Positions 6,175 through 13,707 of a stretch of DNA of 19,876 bases are shown here, in pieces. The stretch spans positions 1 to 19,876 of the forward strand of contig JANWLI010000110.1 in the NCBI GenBank assembly GCA_025450975.1, written 5' to 3'. Below the pieces are notes generated by a model, which was given only the letters and a program-made list of their open reading frames with translations, was not told the DNA's origin and made no database searches. Source of the stretch: Candidatus Kapaibacterium sp. GTDB lineage: Bacteria; Bacteroidota; Ignavibacteria; Palsa-1295. A program made the translations under genes and the position numbers. How positions within the stretch are numbered: the stretch's first letter is position 1; every line of letters starts with the position of its first letter.

Positions 6175-6870
6175 ATGAAATATCTGTTCCTGGGTATTTC
6201 CCTTTTCCTCACCTCGCTCGTCTTCGCCCAGGAAGCGGAGCGCGAGTATATCCTGCATCCTGCGCCGATCACGCAAGGTAAATTTCAATCGGGTGCCGGT
6301 TTGGCGATGGTCGTCCTTCCACGTCAGATCGTCGAAGAGGAGATCCGCTCGATACCAATGGTTGAATACCAATGCCGCTATGGATTACCGGAGAACTTCT
6401 CTCTTATCGGGCGCGTGAGTTCGAATTACCTAACGAACTCCATTTCGATCATGCCCCAGTGGGGGCACAAGTTCAGTCGCTTCTCCATAGGACTTGGCTA
6501 CGGCCTCTCGTACTGGTTCGGCTTAGTCAACATGGACGGCTTCAACGTCACGGCAAACAGTTGGCTCAATAGTCCGAATATTTTCTTTGGTATCGATTTT
6601 GTCGATTGGCTATTGACGGTCTGGCTAGATGCGCAGATCATTGCAACACGATCGACGAAGACTGAAGGCATAGAGGTCGGCACCGACAAGAACAGCGTTG
6701 CCAGTTACGGGATTGGCATTGCGGTCGAGCAGCCGTTTTTCGGACGCACGTCGTCAATCATCTCATTCAAAGCAAACTTTGCAAAAGCACTGTATCATGC
6801 CTGGCTTGCATTCAGCACGTTCAATAACAGTATCCTCTATCCTGAACTCACTTTTTCTCTGTTGTTCTGA
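6175..6870 (+). CDS. Secreted outer-membrane beta-barrel-like protein, unknown function
   Basis: 231 residues. A signal peptide, MKYLFLGISLFLTSLVFAQ, is cleaved after the AQ region. The mature part alternates short stretches of hydrophobic and polar residues (NFSLIGRVSSNYL, SISIMPQWGHKF, FSIGLGYGLSYW, ILYPELTFSLLF) and ends in Phe, as outer-membrane barrels do. That is what can be seen; no named family is recognised. Its TGA stop overlaps the ATG of the next gene by one base, so it is translated with the GDPD-like lipoprotein and very likely belongs to the same process. Start chosen because it is the first ATG after the promoter motif and gives a perfect signal peptide. Confidence 0.75.
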   Translation: MKYLFLGISLFLTSLVFAQEAEREYILHPAPITQGKFQSGAGLAMVVLPRQIVEEEIRSIPMVEYQCRYGLPENFSLIGRVSSNYLTNSISIMPQWGHKFSRFSIGLGYGLSYWFGLVNMDGFNVTANSWLNSPNIFFGIDFVDWLLTVWLDAQIIATRSTKTEGIEVGTDKNSVASYGIGIAVEQPFFGRTSSIISFKANFAKALYHAWLAFSTFNNSILYPELTFSLLF

Positions 6871-8105
6871 TGTATAGAGTACTTGCACTGATCTCCTTGG
6901 TTTTACTGATATCCTGTAATACGGATGAGGAGTTGCTTATCCCTTCGTTCGGGAAAGATTCGGATCTGAAAAAAGCAAAGCAGCTTGACGCGAGCGTCAT
7001 GGCGAATTCCGAAGGCATTTACGCCGTCGAACAGGGAAACATTACCTTCGGCGACTCGATCGTCTTGAAGTGGAATAATGGTAAGCCGTCGATCTTCTGC
7101 GGACTCCATGGCGGGTTCATGATCCTCGGAGCGGGAGAATTAGATAAAGAGATCATCTTCGAAGGCTACTGGCGCTTTGCGTACGGCCTCGAGACCGGCC
7201 TGGTGAAGTTTACCATCGCCGAGAATGAAGGAGCAAAAGAGTTACTGGCAGGGAATATGCCCGATGAGATCGTAGTGCGAGGGACGTTTGGTAGAGATAA
7301 CTCGACGCCGCTGGCACTCGTTGTGTTCAAGTTTGCCAGAAAGATACGGCCCGCACTCCGGACGTTCCATATCCTCGGACACCGCGGCGGAGCACGGAAT
7401 TCCGACCTGCACCCCTATTCGGAAAACAGTATCGAGATGATCCAATTTGCTGAGCACCTCGGAGCAACAGGCGTGGAGATCGATATTCGCCTCACACTCG
7501 ACGGTGTGCCGATGCTCTACCATGACGAGAAAATGAATACACGCTTAATAAAAGCAGATTTTCTCGTTGGTCCGTTCAGCGATTATACCTCAGGTCAGCT
7601 TCGCAAATTCGCAGCGCTTATCAACGGTGAGAAGATCCCGACGTTGACCGAGGCGCTGGAGGTAGCGCTCTACGAGACGAAGCTGACATTTATCTGGCTC
7701 GACATTAAGACGCCCGACGTCGTCGCGAAGATCGCACCGATCGTCAAAGATTTTGAACAACGTGCGGCACAACAGAGTCGAAATATTGAGTTCATCATGG
7801 GCCTTCCCGATGAAGATATATACAATGCCTATCTGGCGCTTCCAGAAGCCGACCGGCCAAAGTCGCTCTGCGAACTCTCTGTCGATCAGACACGCGCTTC
7901 GAACGCAATTGTCTGGGCGCCGCGCTGGACTTTGGGGACAGTGCTCGATGATGTTCGTAAAATGCATGACGAGGGTCGACGCGCCTTTACCTGGACACTC
8001 GACGGAGGAGCATTCATTGCAGAGTTTCTGCGCGACGGTGAGTTTGACGGATTCCTCACCAATTATCCGAGTATGGTTGCGTACATGTATTACATGAGAA
8101 AATGA
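6870..8105 (+). CDS. Glycerophosphodiester phosphodiesterase-family lipoprotein
   Basis: 411 residues. A short signal with lipobox LISC (Cys16) predicts a lipoprotein. Residues about 20-160 form a beta-rich N-terminal region I do not recognise. A GDPD TIM-barrel domain follows, with LGHRGG at 169-174 (His171, Arg172), SENS at 184-187, VEIDIRLTLDG at 202-212 (Glu203, Asp205), YHDE at 217-220 (second catalytic His218) and WLDIK at 276-280. The C-terminal TWTLDGG...GFLTNYP is the usual end of the barrel. The family hydrolyses glycerophosphodiesters, from deacylated phospholipids or teichoic-type polymers, using a metal ion, to glycerol 3-phosphate and an alcohol. The gene overlaps both neighbours (TGATG and ATGA). 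The substrate and the role of the N-terminal domain are unknown. Confidence 0.88.
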   Translation: MYRVLALISLVLLISCNTDEELLIPSFGKDSDLKKAKQLDASVMANSEGIYAVEQGNITFGDSIVLKWNNGKPSIFCGLHGGFMILGAGELDKEIIFEGYWRFAYGLETGLVKFTIAENEGAKELLAGNMPDEIVVRGTFGRDNSTPLALVVFKFARKIRPALRTFHILGHRGGARNSDLHPYSENSIEMIQFAEHLGATGVEIDIRLTLDGVPMLYHDEKMNTRLIKADFLVGPFSDYTSGQLRKFAALINGEKIPTLTEALEVALYETKLTFIWLDIKTPDVVAKIAPIVKDFEQRAAQQSRNIEFIMGLPDEDIYNAYLALPEADRPKSLCELSVDQTRASNAIVWAPRWTLGTVLDDVRKMHDEGRRAFTWTLDGGAFIAEFLRDGEFDGFLTNYPSMVAYMYYMRK

Positions 8106-8686
8106 GAAGGATCATCTATTTTTTGATTCTCCTTACCTCTCCGGCAGCCTTCTGCCAGATGGATTCGCTCATTCGCGTACAGCTTACGGTTGGCGGTGGA
8201 TGGGGATTTCGCACCTCCGAGCTGAACATCCCTGACAATCAACTCGATATTTCGACGCGAAGCCCATGTGCGAGCTTACGTGCCATGTGGAAGCCCGAGC
8301 ACATGCTTTCGATCGGCATCGAGTCCGGCTATTTGCCGATCACCCAGGTCGAAGCCAAAGGAACTCCGCAAGTAGATGAAGACGACGGCACTGCCAATCT
8401 TTCGGCGATCCCGATCCTCGCAACGCTTGCAATGGATCAGTCCGGATTTGAATTTGCAGCGGGCATCGGCGTCTATTCTCTACGTGTAGCAGGGACGTCG
8501 TCAAAAGGAAAAGGAATTAAGAACAGTGCTTTAGAGCTTGGATATTCGTTCAGCGCATCGTATACGTTGGAGTTATCAAGCATACTCGGTCTCGGATTCA
8601 ACGTGAAGTATTACGTTTTCACCGATCGTGAGATCGCCATGATCGTCCCACAGATCACCCTGGCGTGGACGATGCTGAGCTACTAA
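8102..8686 (+). CDS. Outer-membrane beta-barrel-like protein, unknown function
   Basis: 194 residues. The signal peptide MRRIIYFLILLTSPAAFCQ is followed by repeated amphipathic strands (VQLTVGGGWGFRTSE, MLSIGIESGYLPI, FEFAAGIGVYSLRV, SILGLGFNVKYYVF, ITLAWTML) and a C-terminal aromatic residue. This is the pattern of a small 8-strand outer-membrane barrel. Its ATG overlaps the stop of the GDPD-like gene (ATGA), so the three genes 6175-8686 form one coupled unit. A Cys near the signal end (FCQ) is unlikely to be a lipobox because the preceding residues do not fit. The stop directly abuts the convergent stop of the TolC-type gene, with no intergenic terminator. Confidence 0.7.
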   Translation: MRRIIYFLILLTSPAAFCQMDSLIRVQLTVGGGWGFRTSELNIPDNQLDISTRSPCASLRAMWKPEHMLSIGIESGYLPITQVEAKGTPQVDEDDGTANLSAIPILATLAMDQSGFEFAAGIGVYSLRVAGTSSKGKGIKNSALELGYSFSASYTLELSSILGLGFNVKYYVFTDREIAMIVPQITLAWTMLSY

Positions 8687-10141
8687 TTACTCGCTCGCGT
8701 AGGTTATGGGCGTGTTCCTGGCAAAATCAAAGAGTGTAGCACGACGCATGAGGTAGTAGTTGGTCCAATACTCGCGCAGGGTTACGGCAAGCGAGAGCCT
8801 CGCTTTGTCTTTGGCATCTTGCGCAAGCAGCAGGCGCGTGATGTCGATCTTGCCGATCAGGTAGCGTTGATAGGCAAGTTCATACTGCTTCTGGGCGATC
8901 GTGTCGGCTTTCATTGATAAGGGGACCTGTTCCTGGCTCCGCAAAAACCTATTAACCTGCTCTGCCACATTCTTTTCAAAAAGCTCCCGCTTCATCTTCA
9001 CATCAACTTCCGTACGCTCGAGATTTGCTTCGGCTGCTTCAATAAGCGCATTGCCACGACCAAAGCGGTAGATCGGCACCGACAGCTCAAGGCGTGCAGT
9101 CTGCTGATCAAGAAGATCTTTATACGCATCAGACAGCTTCGGCGCTGTCTGATTGTAGCCAAATGTCGCAGAGACCGATGCAGCAAAGCCATTCGTTGCC
9201 TTTGTCTGCGCTAAGTCTCGCTCAGCACTGGTTAGTTCAAGCTCGTACGATGTCCACTCTTTCCGGTTTGCTTTTGCCTGGGCGATCGCTTCGGGAATCG
9301 ATACACGGATCATCGGTAGCTGCTCTGGAGGCATGACGTCAAGCGCTTCACTGCCTTCACGACCAAGCGCGATACCAAGCTCGGCAATGGCCGTACGGTG
9401 ATCGAGTTCGGCATCGGCAAGCTCTTTGCGCGCGTTCGCCAGTGTAAGCTCGCTTTGCAGGAGCTCTGTTTCATCGATGCGGCCGACCTGGAATCGCCCA
9501 CGCGAGACGTAGAGCAGGGAGTCATTGACGAGCACGTTGAGCCGTGCATTATCCGAGCGAAGTGTTGCTGTGTATACGTCGAAAAATCTGTTAGATGCAT
9601 TGAGCGCAGCTTCTTCCATCTCTTCGATGAAAGCGCGATCTGCCTCTTCTGCGCGGAGATCTTCGATGTCGCTATTCCAGGCAAGCTGATTCATGCCGAA
9701 GATCGTCTGCCGCAATCCAACAACGAAGGGCGATGAGCGCCAGAGAATACTTTTGTCAGCTAGATCGTCGATGCGCGTCAGTCCTGAAGAAAGGAATAGC
9801 TCGCCGCCGGTAAATGGCAACGCCTGCGAGAGCGAGAGTGCAAGCGATGAGTTTGCCTGGCTCTGTTCGACGTACAGCGTCGTGCCATCGGGCTGTACGA
9901 TCGGATTGATGGCGCGCGTAAAGTCCGGAGCGACGCCATTAAGCCACAGCTGCGGTAACAGGCTTGCGCGGAATGCATCGTGGGTTGCCTTTTTCGAACG
10001 ATATCCCAAGCGGCTCATCTTCGCAAGTGGTCCTCGCTCCTGTGCGCGGCTGATGGTTTCCGTGAGCGTCAGATCTTGGGCGTACGATGTTGAGAAAAAC
10101 GTTGCCAGAAGCAGGAGAAGGAGAGTAGAACGGTAGTGCAT
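8687..10141 (-). CDS. TolC-type outer-membrane efflux factor
   Basis: 484 residues. The signal peptide MHYRSTLLLLLLATFFSTSYAQ is followed by the two-fold repeated helical architecture of outer-membrane efflux proteins: LTLTETISRAQERGPLAK at the N-terminus, long helices around 155-215 and 300-330, and beta strands such as SSLALSLSQALPFTGGE. The motif GRIDETELLQSELTLANAR and its later counterpart GKIDITRLLLAQDAKDKAR mark the two halves. In tripartite pumps it forms the trimeric channel through the outer membrane, docked by the adaptor. It is the last gene of a minus-strand operon, 13 bp after the permease. The exported substrate is unknown. Confidence 0.92.
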   Translation of the reverse strand: MHYRSTLLLLLLATFFSTSYAQDLTLTETISRAQERGPLAKMSRLGYRSKKATHDAFRASLLPQLWLNGVAPDFTRAINPIVQPDGTTLYVEQSQANSSLALSLSQALPFTGGELFLSSGLTRIDDLADKSILWRSSPFVVGLRQTIFGMNQLAWNSDIEDLRAEEADRAFIEEMEEAALNASNRFFDVYTATLRSDNARLNVLVNDSLLYVSRGRFQVGRIDETELLQSELTLANARKELADAELDHRTAIAELGIALGREGSEALDVMPPEQLPMIRVSIPEAIAQAKANRKEWTSYELELTSAERDLAQTKATNGFAASVSATFGYNQTAPKLSDAYKDLLDQQTARLELSVPIYRFGRGNALIEAAEANLERTEVDVKMKRELFEKNVAEQVNRFLRSQEQVPLSMKADTIAQKQYELAYQRYLIGKIDITRLLLAQDAKDKARLSLAVTLREYWTNYYLMRRATLFDFARNTPITYASE

Positions 10142-10154
10142 GGGTGCTCTGATT

Positions 10155-11522
10155 TTATTCGTAGCGCAATGCTTCGATGGGGTCCTGCAATGCAGCGCGC
10201 CGCGCGGGGACGATACCGAAGATCAGCCCGACGACGACAGAAACACCGAAGGAAATGACGACAGAGATCGGCGTAACGATCGTTTGAATATTCGTGAATT
10301 TCTCGATGACGAGACTTAACGAAAGCCCGAAGATGATACCTACCACGCCACCGGCCAAACACAATGCTACGGCTTCACCAAGAAATTGGTAGATAATATC
10401 TTTCTGCCGTGCACCAATGGCACGTCGTACACCGATCTCGCGCGTACGCTCCATAACGGAAGCGAGCATGATGTTCATAATGCCAATGCCGCCGACAAGC
10501 AACGAGATAGAGGCAATAGCACCCAGGACGATGTTAAAGATCGTCTTCGTGCGCTGCTCTTGCTGTAGCAGGAGCTCGGGGATCGTGACTTCGAAATCGA
10601 CGACGCGATTATGCCGGCGCTCGAGCATGCGCGTAACGATCTCGGAGATGGAGGCGATCTGTTCGCTCGAAGCGACGCGGATCGTCAGCTTATCAAGCTG
10701 ATGGTAGTTCTTCATCTCCCTCAGCTTTTCGTCATCGGTCTCTGCAGAGACCATCTCGCCCATGCCGTTATTATCCTGCGACGCAGCTTTGTTGATCATC
10801 GCCTTCGTGATCAGGGCGCGGTTGCGGAATTTCAGAAGACCCGTTGTGATCGGCGTATAGATATCCATATTGTAATTACGGATACCCAGATGCTTCATGT
10901 TCTCGTCGGTGATCTTACGTTCTTCGAGTACGCCGACAACCGTCAGCCAGACATTGCCGCATTTGATCTGCTTGCCGATCGCATCTTCGCGCGCGAAGAA
11001 TTTTGCACGGACTCCGTTGCCAATGACGCAGACAGGCGCAGCACGATCCACCTGCAACGCAGTGAACATCTCGCCTTTGGCGATCTTAAAGTCACTTAAC
11101 TCGAAGTACGGGCGGTCGACGCCGATCACTTTCGAAGTGCGCTTCAGCCCGTTGCGGACGATCGTCAACTCCTGGATCAACTCCGGGCTGATCTCCTCAA
11201 CTTGTGGAATGGCAGCTTTAATACTGTATGCGTCGGCGAGGGTCAGGCCGGGAGAGTAACGCTTCTTATCGGACTTCTTCGTCTCGTCTTCTTCAACTTT
11301 GCCTTCGGCCTGTTCGACAAGCGGCTTAACGATGATGTTATTCGCGCCGAGCAGCTTCATTTGCTCGAGTACTTCCTGCTCGGCACCGCGGCCGACGGAG
11401 AGCATCGAGATCACCGATCCCACGCCGAAGATAATGCCAAGCGATGTAAGCAGTGAGCGAAGCTTATTCGCCGCGATCGCTTGCCAGGCAAGCTCTAGCG
11501 TATGAGCGACAGTTATTCGCAT
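10155..11522 (-). CDS. ABC transporter permease, MacB/FtsX type, without ATPase domain
   Basis: 455 residues. TM1 lies at about 22-44 (LRSLLTSLGIIFGVGSVISM), followed by a large periplasmic MacB-like domain (about 45-325). A charged Lys/Glu segment near 70-88 looks like an insertion. Three C-terminal TM segments follow (about 328-352, 380-406 and 416-438). The cytoplasmic loop ERTREIGVRRAIGA (358-371) is the hallmark of FtsX-type permeases, and the end IVPARRAALQDPIEALRYE is diagnostic. Such permeases are mechanotransmission pumps that push substrates from the periplasm through a TolC channel. No ATP-binding protein is encoded in this window, so it must come from elsewhere. Gaps to the adaptor (6 bp) and the TolC-type gene (13 bp) show one operon. 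Confidence 0.93.
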   Translation of the reverse strand: MRITVAHTLELAWQAIAANKLRSLLTSLGIIFGVGSVISMLSVGRGAEQEVLEQMKLLGANNIIVKPLVEQAEGKVEEDETKKSDKKRYSPGLTLADAYSIKAAIPQVEEISPELIQELTIVRNGLKRTSKVIGVDRPYFELSDFKIAKGEMFTALQVDRAAPVCVIGNGVRAKFFAREDAIGKQIKCGNVWLTVVGVLEERKITDENMKHLGIRNYNMDIYTPITTGLLKFRNRALITKAMINKAASQDNNGMGEMVSAETDDEKLREMKNYHQLDKLTIRVASSEQIASISEIVTRMLERRHNRVVDFEVTIPELLLQQEQRTKTIFNIVLGAIASISLLVGGIGIMNIMLASVMERTREIGVRRAIGARQKDIIYQFLGEAVALCLAGGVVGIIFGLSLSLVIEKFTNIQTIVTPISVVISFGVSVVVGLIFGIVPARRAALQDPIEALRYE

Positions 11523-11528
11523 CCGGAA

Positions 11529-12812
11529 TTAGCTAGCCTGTTTGACGGAGTCTTTGGCTACGAGCGTGCGGATCACTGCCTGCAGGCGCTCTTCTTCGAG
11601 AGGTATGGAGATGTAGATCTTATCCGTCTTCGCAAGGCCTTCCTCGATAATGGCGGCATTGTCGTTCGATGTGCCGACCTTTACTTCCTGTTTGACAAGC
11701 GTTGAGTTCTCCTGCTTGTAGATGTAGGTCTTCTCATTCTCCGTATGGAGGCATTCCAGTGGAACAGAGAGTTTGTTCGGCACAGAAGAAACGGTGATCA
11801 CATTGCTCGTCGTCATCGACGGACGGAGCGAGGTGTCGCGCTCATTAATAATGATGCGGACTTCAAACACTTTTGAGTCGGAGTTCGGACGCTGCTCGCC
11901 GATACTTGCAACGTTCGTTACAATGCCCGTTAACTTCTTATCGGGGTCGGAGTCAAGACCAATCGAGACTTTCTGCCCCTTAGCAAGTTTCTGGATGTCA
12001 ACTTCATTGACGTAGGTGATGGACTCCATCGTGTCGAGATCGGGAAGTGTTGCAACGGTCGGATCCCACGGGCTGACGGTCGAGCCGACGACGCGCTTCT
12101 TGCCATTCCATTCGCGCGCATAGATCACGATGCCTGCCGTCGGAGCCGATACTCTGAACTGTGCCATGACACCCATAAGCTGTTCAAGCTTTGATTGTTC
12201 GCGCGAAAGATCGGCTTCGACGCTCTGCATTTTTGCCACTGCCTGTTGGATCTTCGTCTTATAGTTGATGCGAGCCTGTTTCAACTGATTCTCGGCACGG
12301 TCAAAATCAAGATCTACCTGACGTTTTACTGCCGGTGCTTCGTAGAGTGATTGCTCTTTAACAAGTTTACGCTCGTCCTGTCCGTACTGGAGGTTGACCA
12401 TCTCCTCGCGGGCACCGGAAAGGGTGAGCGCTGTATCAAGTCTGGTCTTTGTGTATTCGGCCGTTTGCTTCTGGATATTGAGTTGGGCTTCGCGGATCTT
12501 TTGGGCAAGCTCGGCCTGATCGAGTTCGGCGACCATATCGCCCGGCTTTACGGCAGTGCCTTCGGAGACGAGATTGGTGATCTTCAGTTGCCAGATACCC
12601 ACAGCACGGACGCCTTCGGGGCCGCGGATATCGGTGGAGTTCTTAGCCTGGAGTTCGCCCGTCGTTGTGACGGTAATGTCAAAGGTGCCAACAGTTGGGG
12701 AAACGAGGAGACTATTGTCCTTGCTTTCTGCTTCGCGGACGAAGAACCACCACATTGCTATCACGGCAATGATGACAGCCGGAAGCGTGAGTAACAATCT
12801 TTTTCTTTTCAC
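11529..12812 (-). CDS. Periplasmic adaptor of a MacA/HlyD-type efflux pump
   Basis: 427 residues, starting at a GTG (12810-12812). One N-terminal membrane anchor covers about 6-24 (LLLTLPAVIIAVIAMWWFF). Lipoyl half-motifs at about 80-96 (LVSEGTAVKPGDMVAEL) and 219-231 (FRVSAPTAGIVIYA) flank a long helical hairpin (about 97-216) rich in Glu, Lys and Gln. Beta-barrel and membrane-proximal domains follow, with VGTSNDNAAIIEEGL near the end, typical of HlyD-family adaptors. It bridges the inner-membrane permease and the TolC-type channel. It is first in the operon, 6 bp ahead of the permease. No TAnnTTTG promoter is seen, but a direct repeat lies about 50-70 bp upstream. The start is supported by the KRKR-then-hydrophobic topology. 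Confidence 0.93.
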   Translation of the reverse strand: MKRKRLLLTLPAVIIAVIAMWWFFVREAESKDNSLLVSPTVGTFDITVTTTGELQAKNSTDIRGPEGVRAVGIWQLKITNLVSEGTAVKPGDMVAELDQAELAQKIREAQLNIQKQTAEYTKTRLDTALTLSGAREEMVNLQYGQDERKLVKEQSLYEAPAVKRQVDLDFDRAENQLKQARINYKTKIQQAVAKMQSVEADLSREQSKLEQLMGVMAQFRVSAPTAGIVIYAREWNGKKRVVGSTVSPWDPTVATLPDLDTMESITYVNEVDIQKLAKGQKVSIGLDSDPDKKLTGIVTNVASIGEQRPNSDSKVFEVRIIINERDTSLRPSMTTSNVITVSSVPNKLSVPLECLHTENEKTYIYKQENSTLVKQEVKVGTSNDNAAIIEEGLAKTDKIYISIPLEEERLQAVIRTLVAKDSVKQAS

Positions 12813-12860
12813 GGCGCGACGAGTTAGAATCGATGAACACTACTACTACCTAGAATGAGC

Positions 12861-12883
12861 CAACCTTTGTTGAGACAACCTTT
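12861..12883 (-). promoter_or_regulatory. Direct repeat CAACCTTT x2 upstream of the efflux operon
   Basis: Two identical 8-mers, CAACCTTT at 12861-12868 and 12876-12883, are 15 bp apart start to start. The spacer begins GTTGAGA and with the second copy forms GTTG-AGA-CAAC, a small inverted repeat. The site lies 49-71 bp upstream of the adaptor GTG, where an activator or response regulator would bind. OmpR-family regulators often use direct repeats, but usually at about 10-11 bp, so the spacing is unusual. The rest of 12813-13008 shows no gene. Confidence 0.35.
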
Positions 12884-13008
12884 TTCCACCCTACACATCA
12901 ATATCCAACTCAGCTACGACCGGCAATGGCTATTGTTTCGCCTTAAGGGAGGCAACTGCGAATTATCAAGTATCAATAAAGGGAGACTGATCCACCGATT
13001 CATGTTGA

Positions 13009-13611
13009 TTAGAATCCCCAACCCAAATGATACTGTATCGACATATTACGTGCACTCAAGCTCGTTTCGGTAATATCGGCAACGCCGAGGTAAATGCGGA
13101 GGTCGGTCGTCAAGCCGAAATCGAAGTCGAGGCCGGCACCGGCATGGATACCATAGTCGCCTGATTTGTAGAGATCGCCGATGTCGACTTTTTCTCCATC
13201 GCCCGTTTGCTGGTTTGCGCTTAAGAGCAGACCGTATTCAAATCCCAAAAACGCATTAGCGCCCAGTGTCGATGTCAGTGGGTATAACTTGAATTGTGCG
13301 CCGAATCGAATGTAATCAAGGAGTATCTTTACATCCTCAATATTGGGTTGCTTGGCAATTCCTCCCATTTGCACATAGCGGACTTCGATCTGTCCGCCAA
13401 AAATGCCGCCAAGTGCTTCGCGGTAGAAAATTCCGGCAGAGAAGCCGGTTTTCGCGCCGATCTCGGATGTGTCGGGTATATCGCCGCCGAGAATTACGCT
13501 CGAGTTAATATCGAACTTGAACCCGGCTTTATTGATATCCTTTTCCTTACTTTGGCCGTACGAAGAGGATGCGACTACAGCAATAACAACGAGAATGAGG
13601 AGTCTGCCCAT
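13009..13611 (-). CDS. Outer-membrane beta-barrel-like protein, unknown function
   Basis: 200 residues if started at ATG 13611, which gives the signal peptide MGRLLILVVIAVVASSSYGQ. A longer in-frame version from 13704 would run across its own promoter motif and lack a sensible N-terminus. The mature part has alternating strands (KFDINSSVILGGDI, GIFGGQIEVRYVQMG, FGAQFKLYPLTS, ANAFLGFEYGLLL, YGIHAGAGLDFDFGL, IQYHLGWGF) ending in Phe, as in PorT-like small barrels of Bacteroidota. The function is not recognised. It is divergent from the two-component regulator gene, 96 bp away, and may be under its control. Confidence 0.75.
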   Translation of the reverse strand: MGRLLILVVIAVVASSSYGQSKEKDINKAGFKFDINSSVILGGDIPDTSEIGAKTGFSAGIFYREALGGIFGGQIEVRYVQMGGIAKQPNIEDVKILLDYIRFGAQFKLYPLTSTLGANAFLGFEYGLLLSANQQTGDGEKVDIGDLYKSGDYGIHAGAGLDFDFGLTTDLRIYLGVADITETSLSARNMSIQYHLGWGF

Positions 13612-13634
13612 AGCGAAAAAAGCGTGGTAAAATG

Positions 13635-13642
13635 CAAACATA
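13635..13642 (-). promoter_or_regulatory. -7 element of the 13009-13611 barrel gene (TATGTTTG)
   Basis: On the minus strand TATGTTTG matches TAnnTTTG exactly, 24 bp upstream of the ATG. A TTGG lies about 21-22 bp further upstream and could be the -33 element. This supports ATG 13611 as the true start. Confidence 0.55.
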
Positions 13643-13676
13643 CATAAAAATGGCGCGCAATGGCCAATTCCCGCTG

Positions 13677-13684
13677 TACTTTTG
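13677..13684 (+). promoter_or_regulatory. -7 element of the two-component operon (TACTTTTG)
   Basis: An exact TAnnTTTG match 23 bp before the ATG of the response regulator. It is divergent from the barrel-gene promoter at 13635-13642; the two -7 elements are 34 bp apart, so their upstream regions overlap and one regulator could control both. Confidence 0.55.
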
Positions 13685-13707
13685 CACAAGAACATTTCTA
13701 ACACCTT

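Noticed and set aside
6067..6372. 101-residue minus-strand ORF across the 6175 start
   Set aside because: It overlaps the coding start and promoter of the barrel gene and has no recognisable feature.
12855..13073. 72-residue plus-strand ORF between the efflux operon and the barrel gene
   Set aside because: No signal peptide, no domain, overlaps the 3' end of the barrel gene, and lies over the probable regulatory region of the efflux operon. Likely chance.
13612..13704. Longer start for the barrel gene at 13009-13611
   Set aside because: The extension crosses the exact TATGTTTG promoter motif and destroys the signal peptide.
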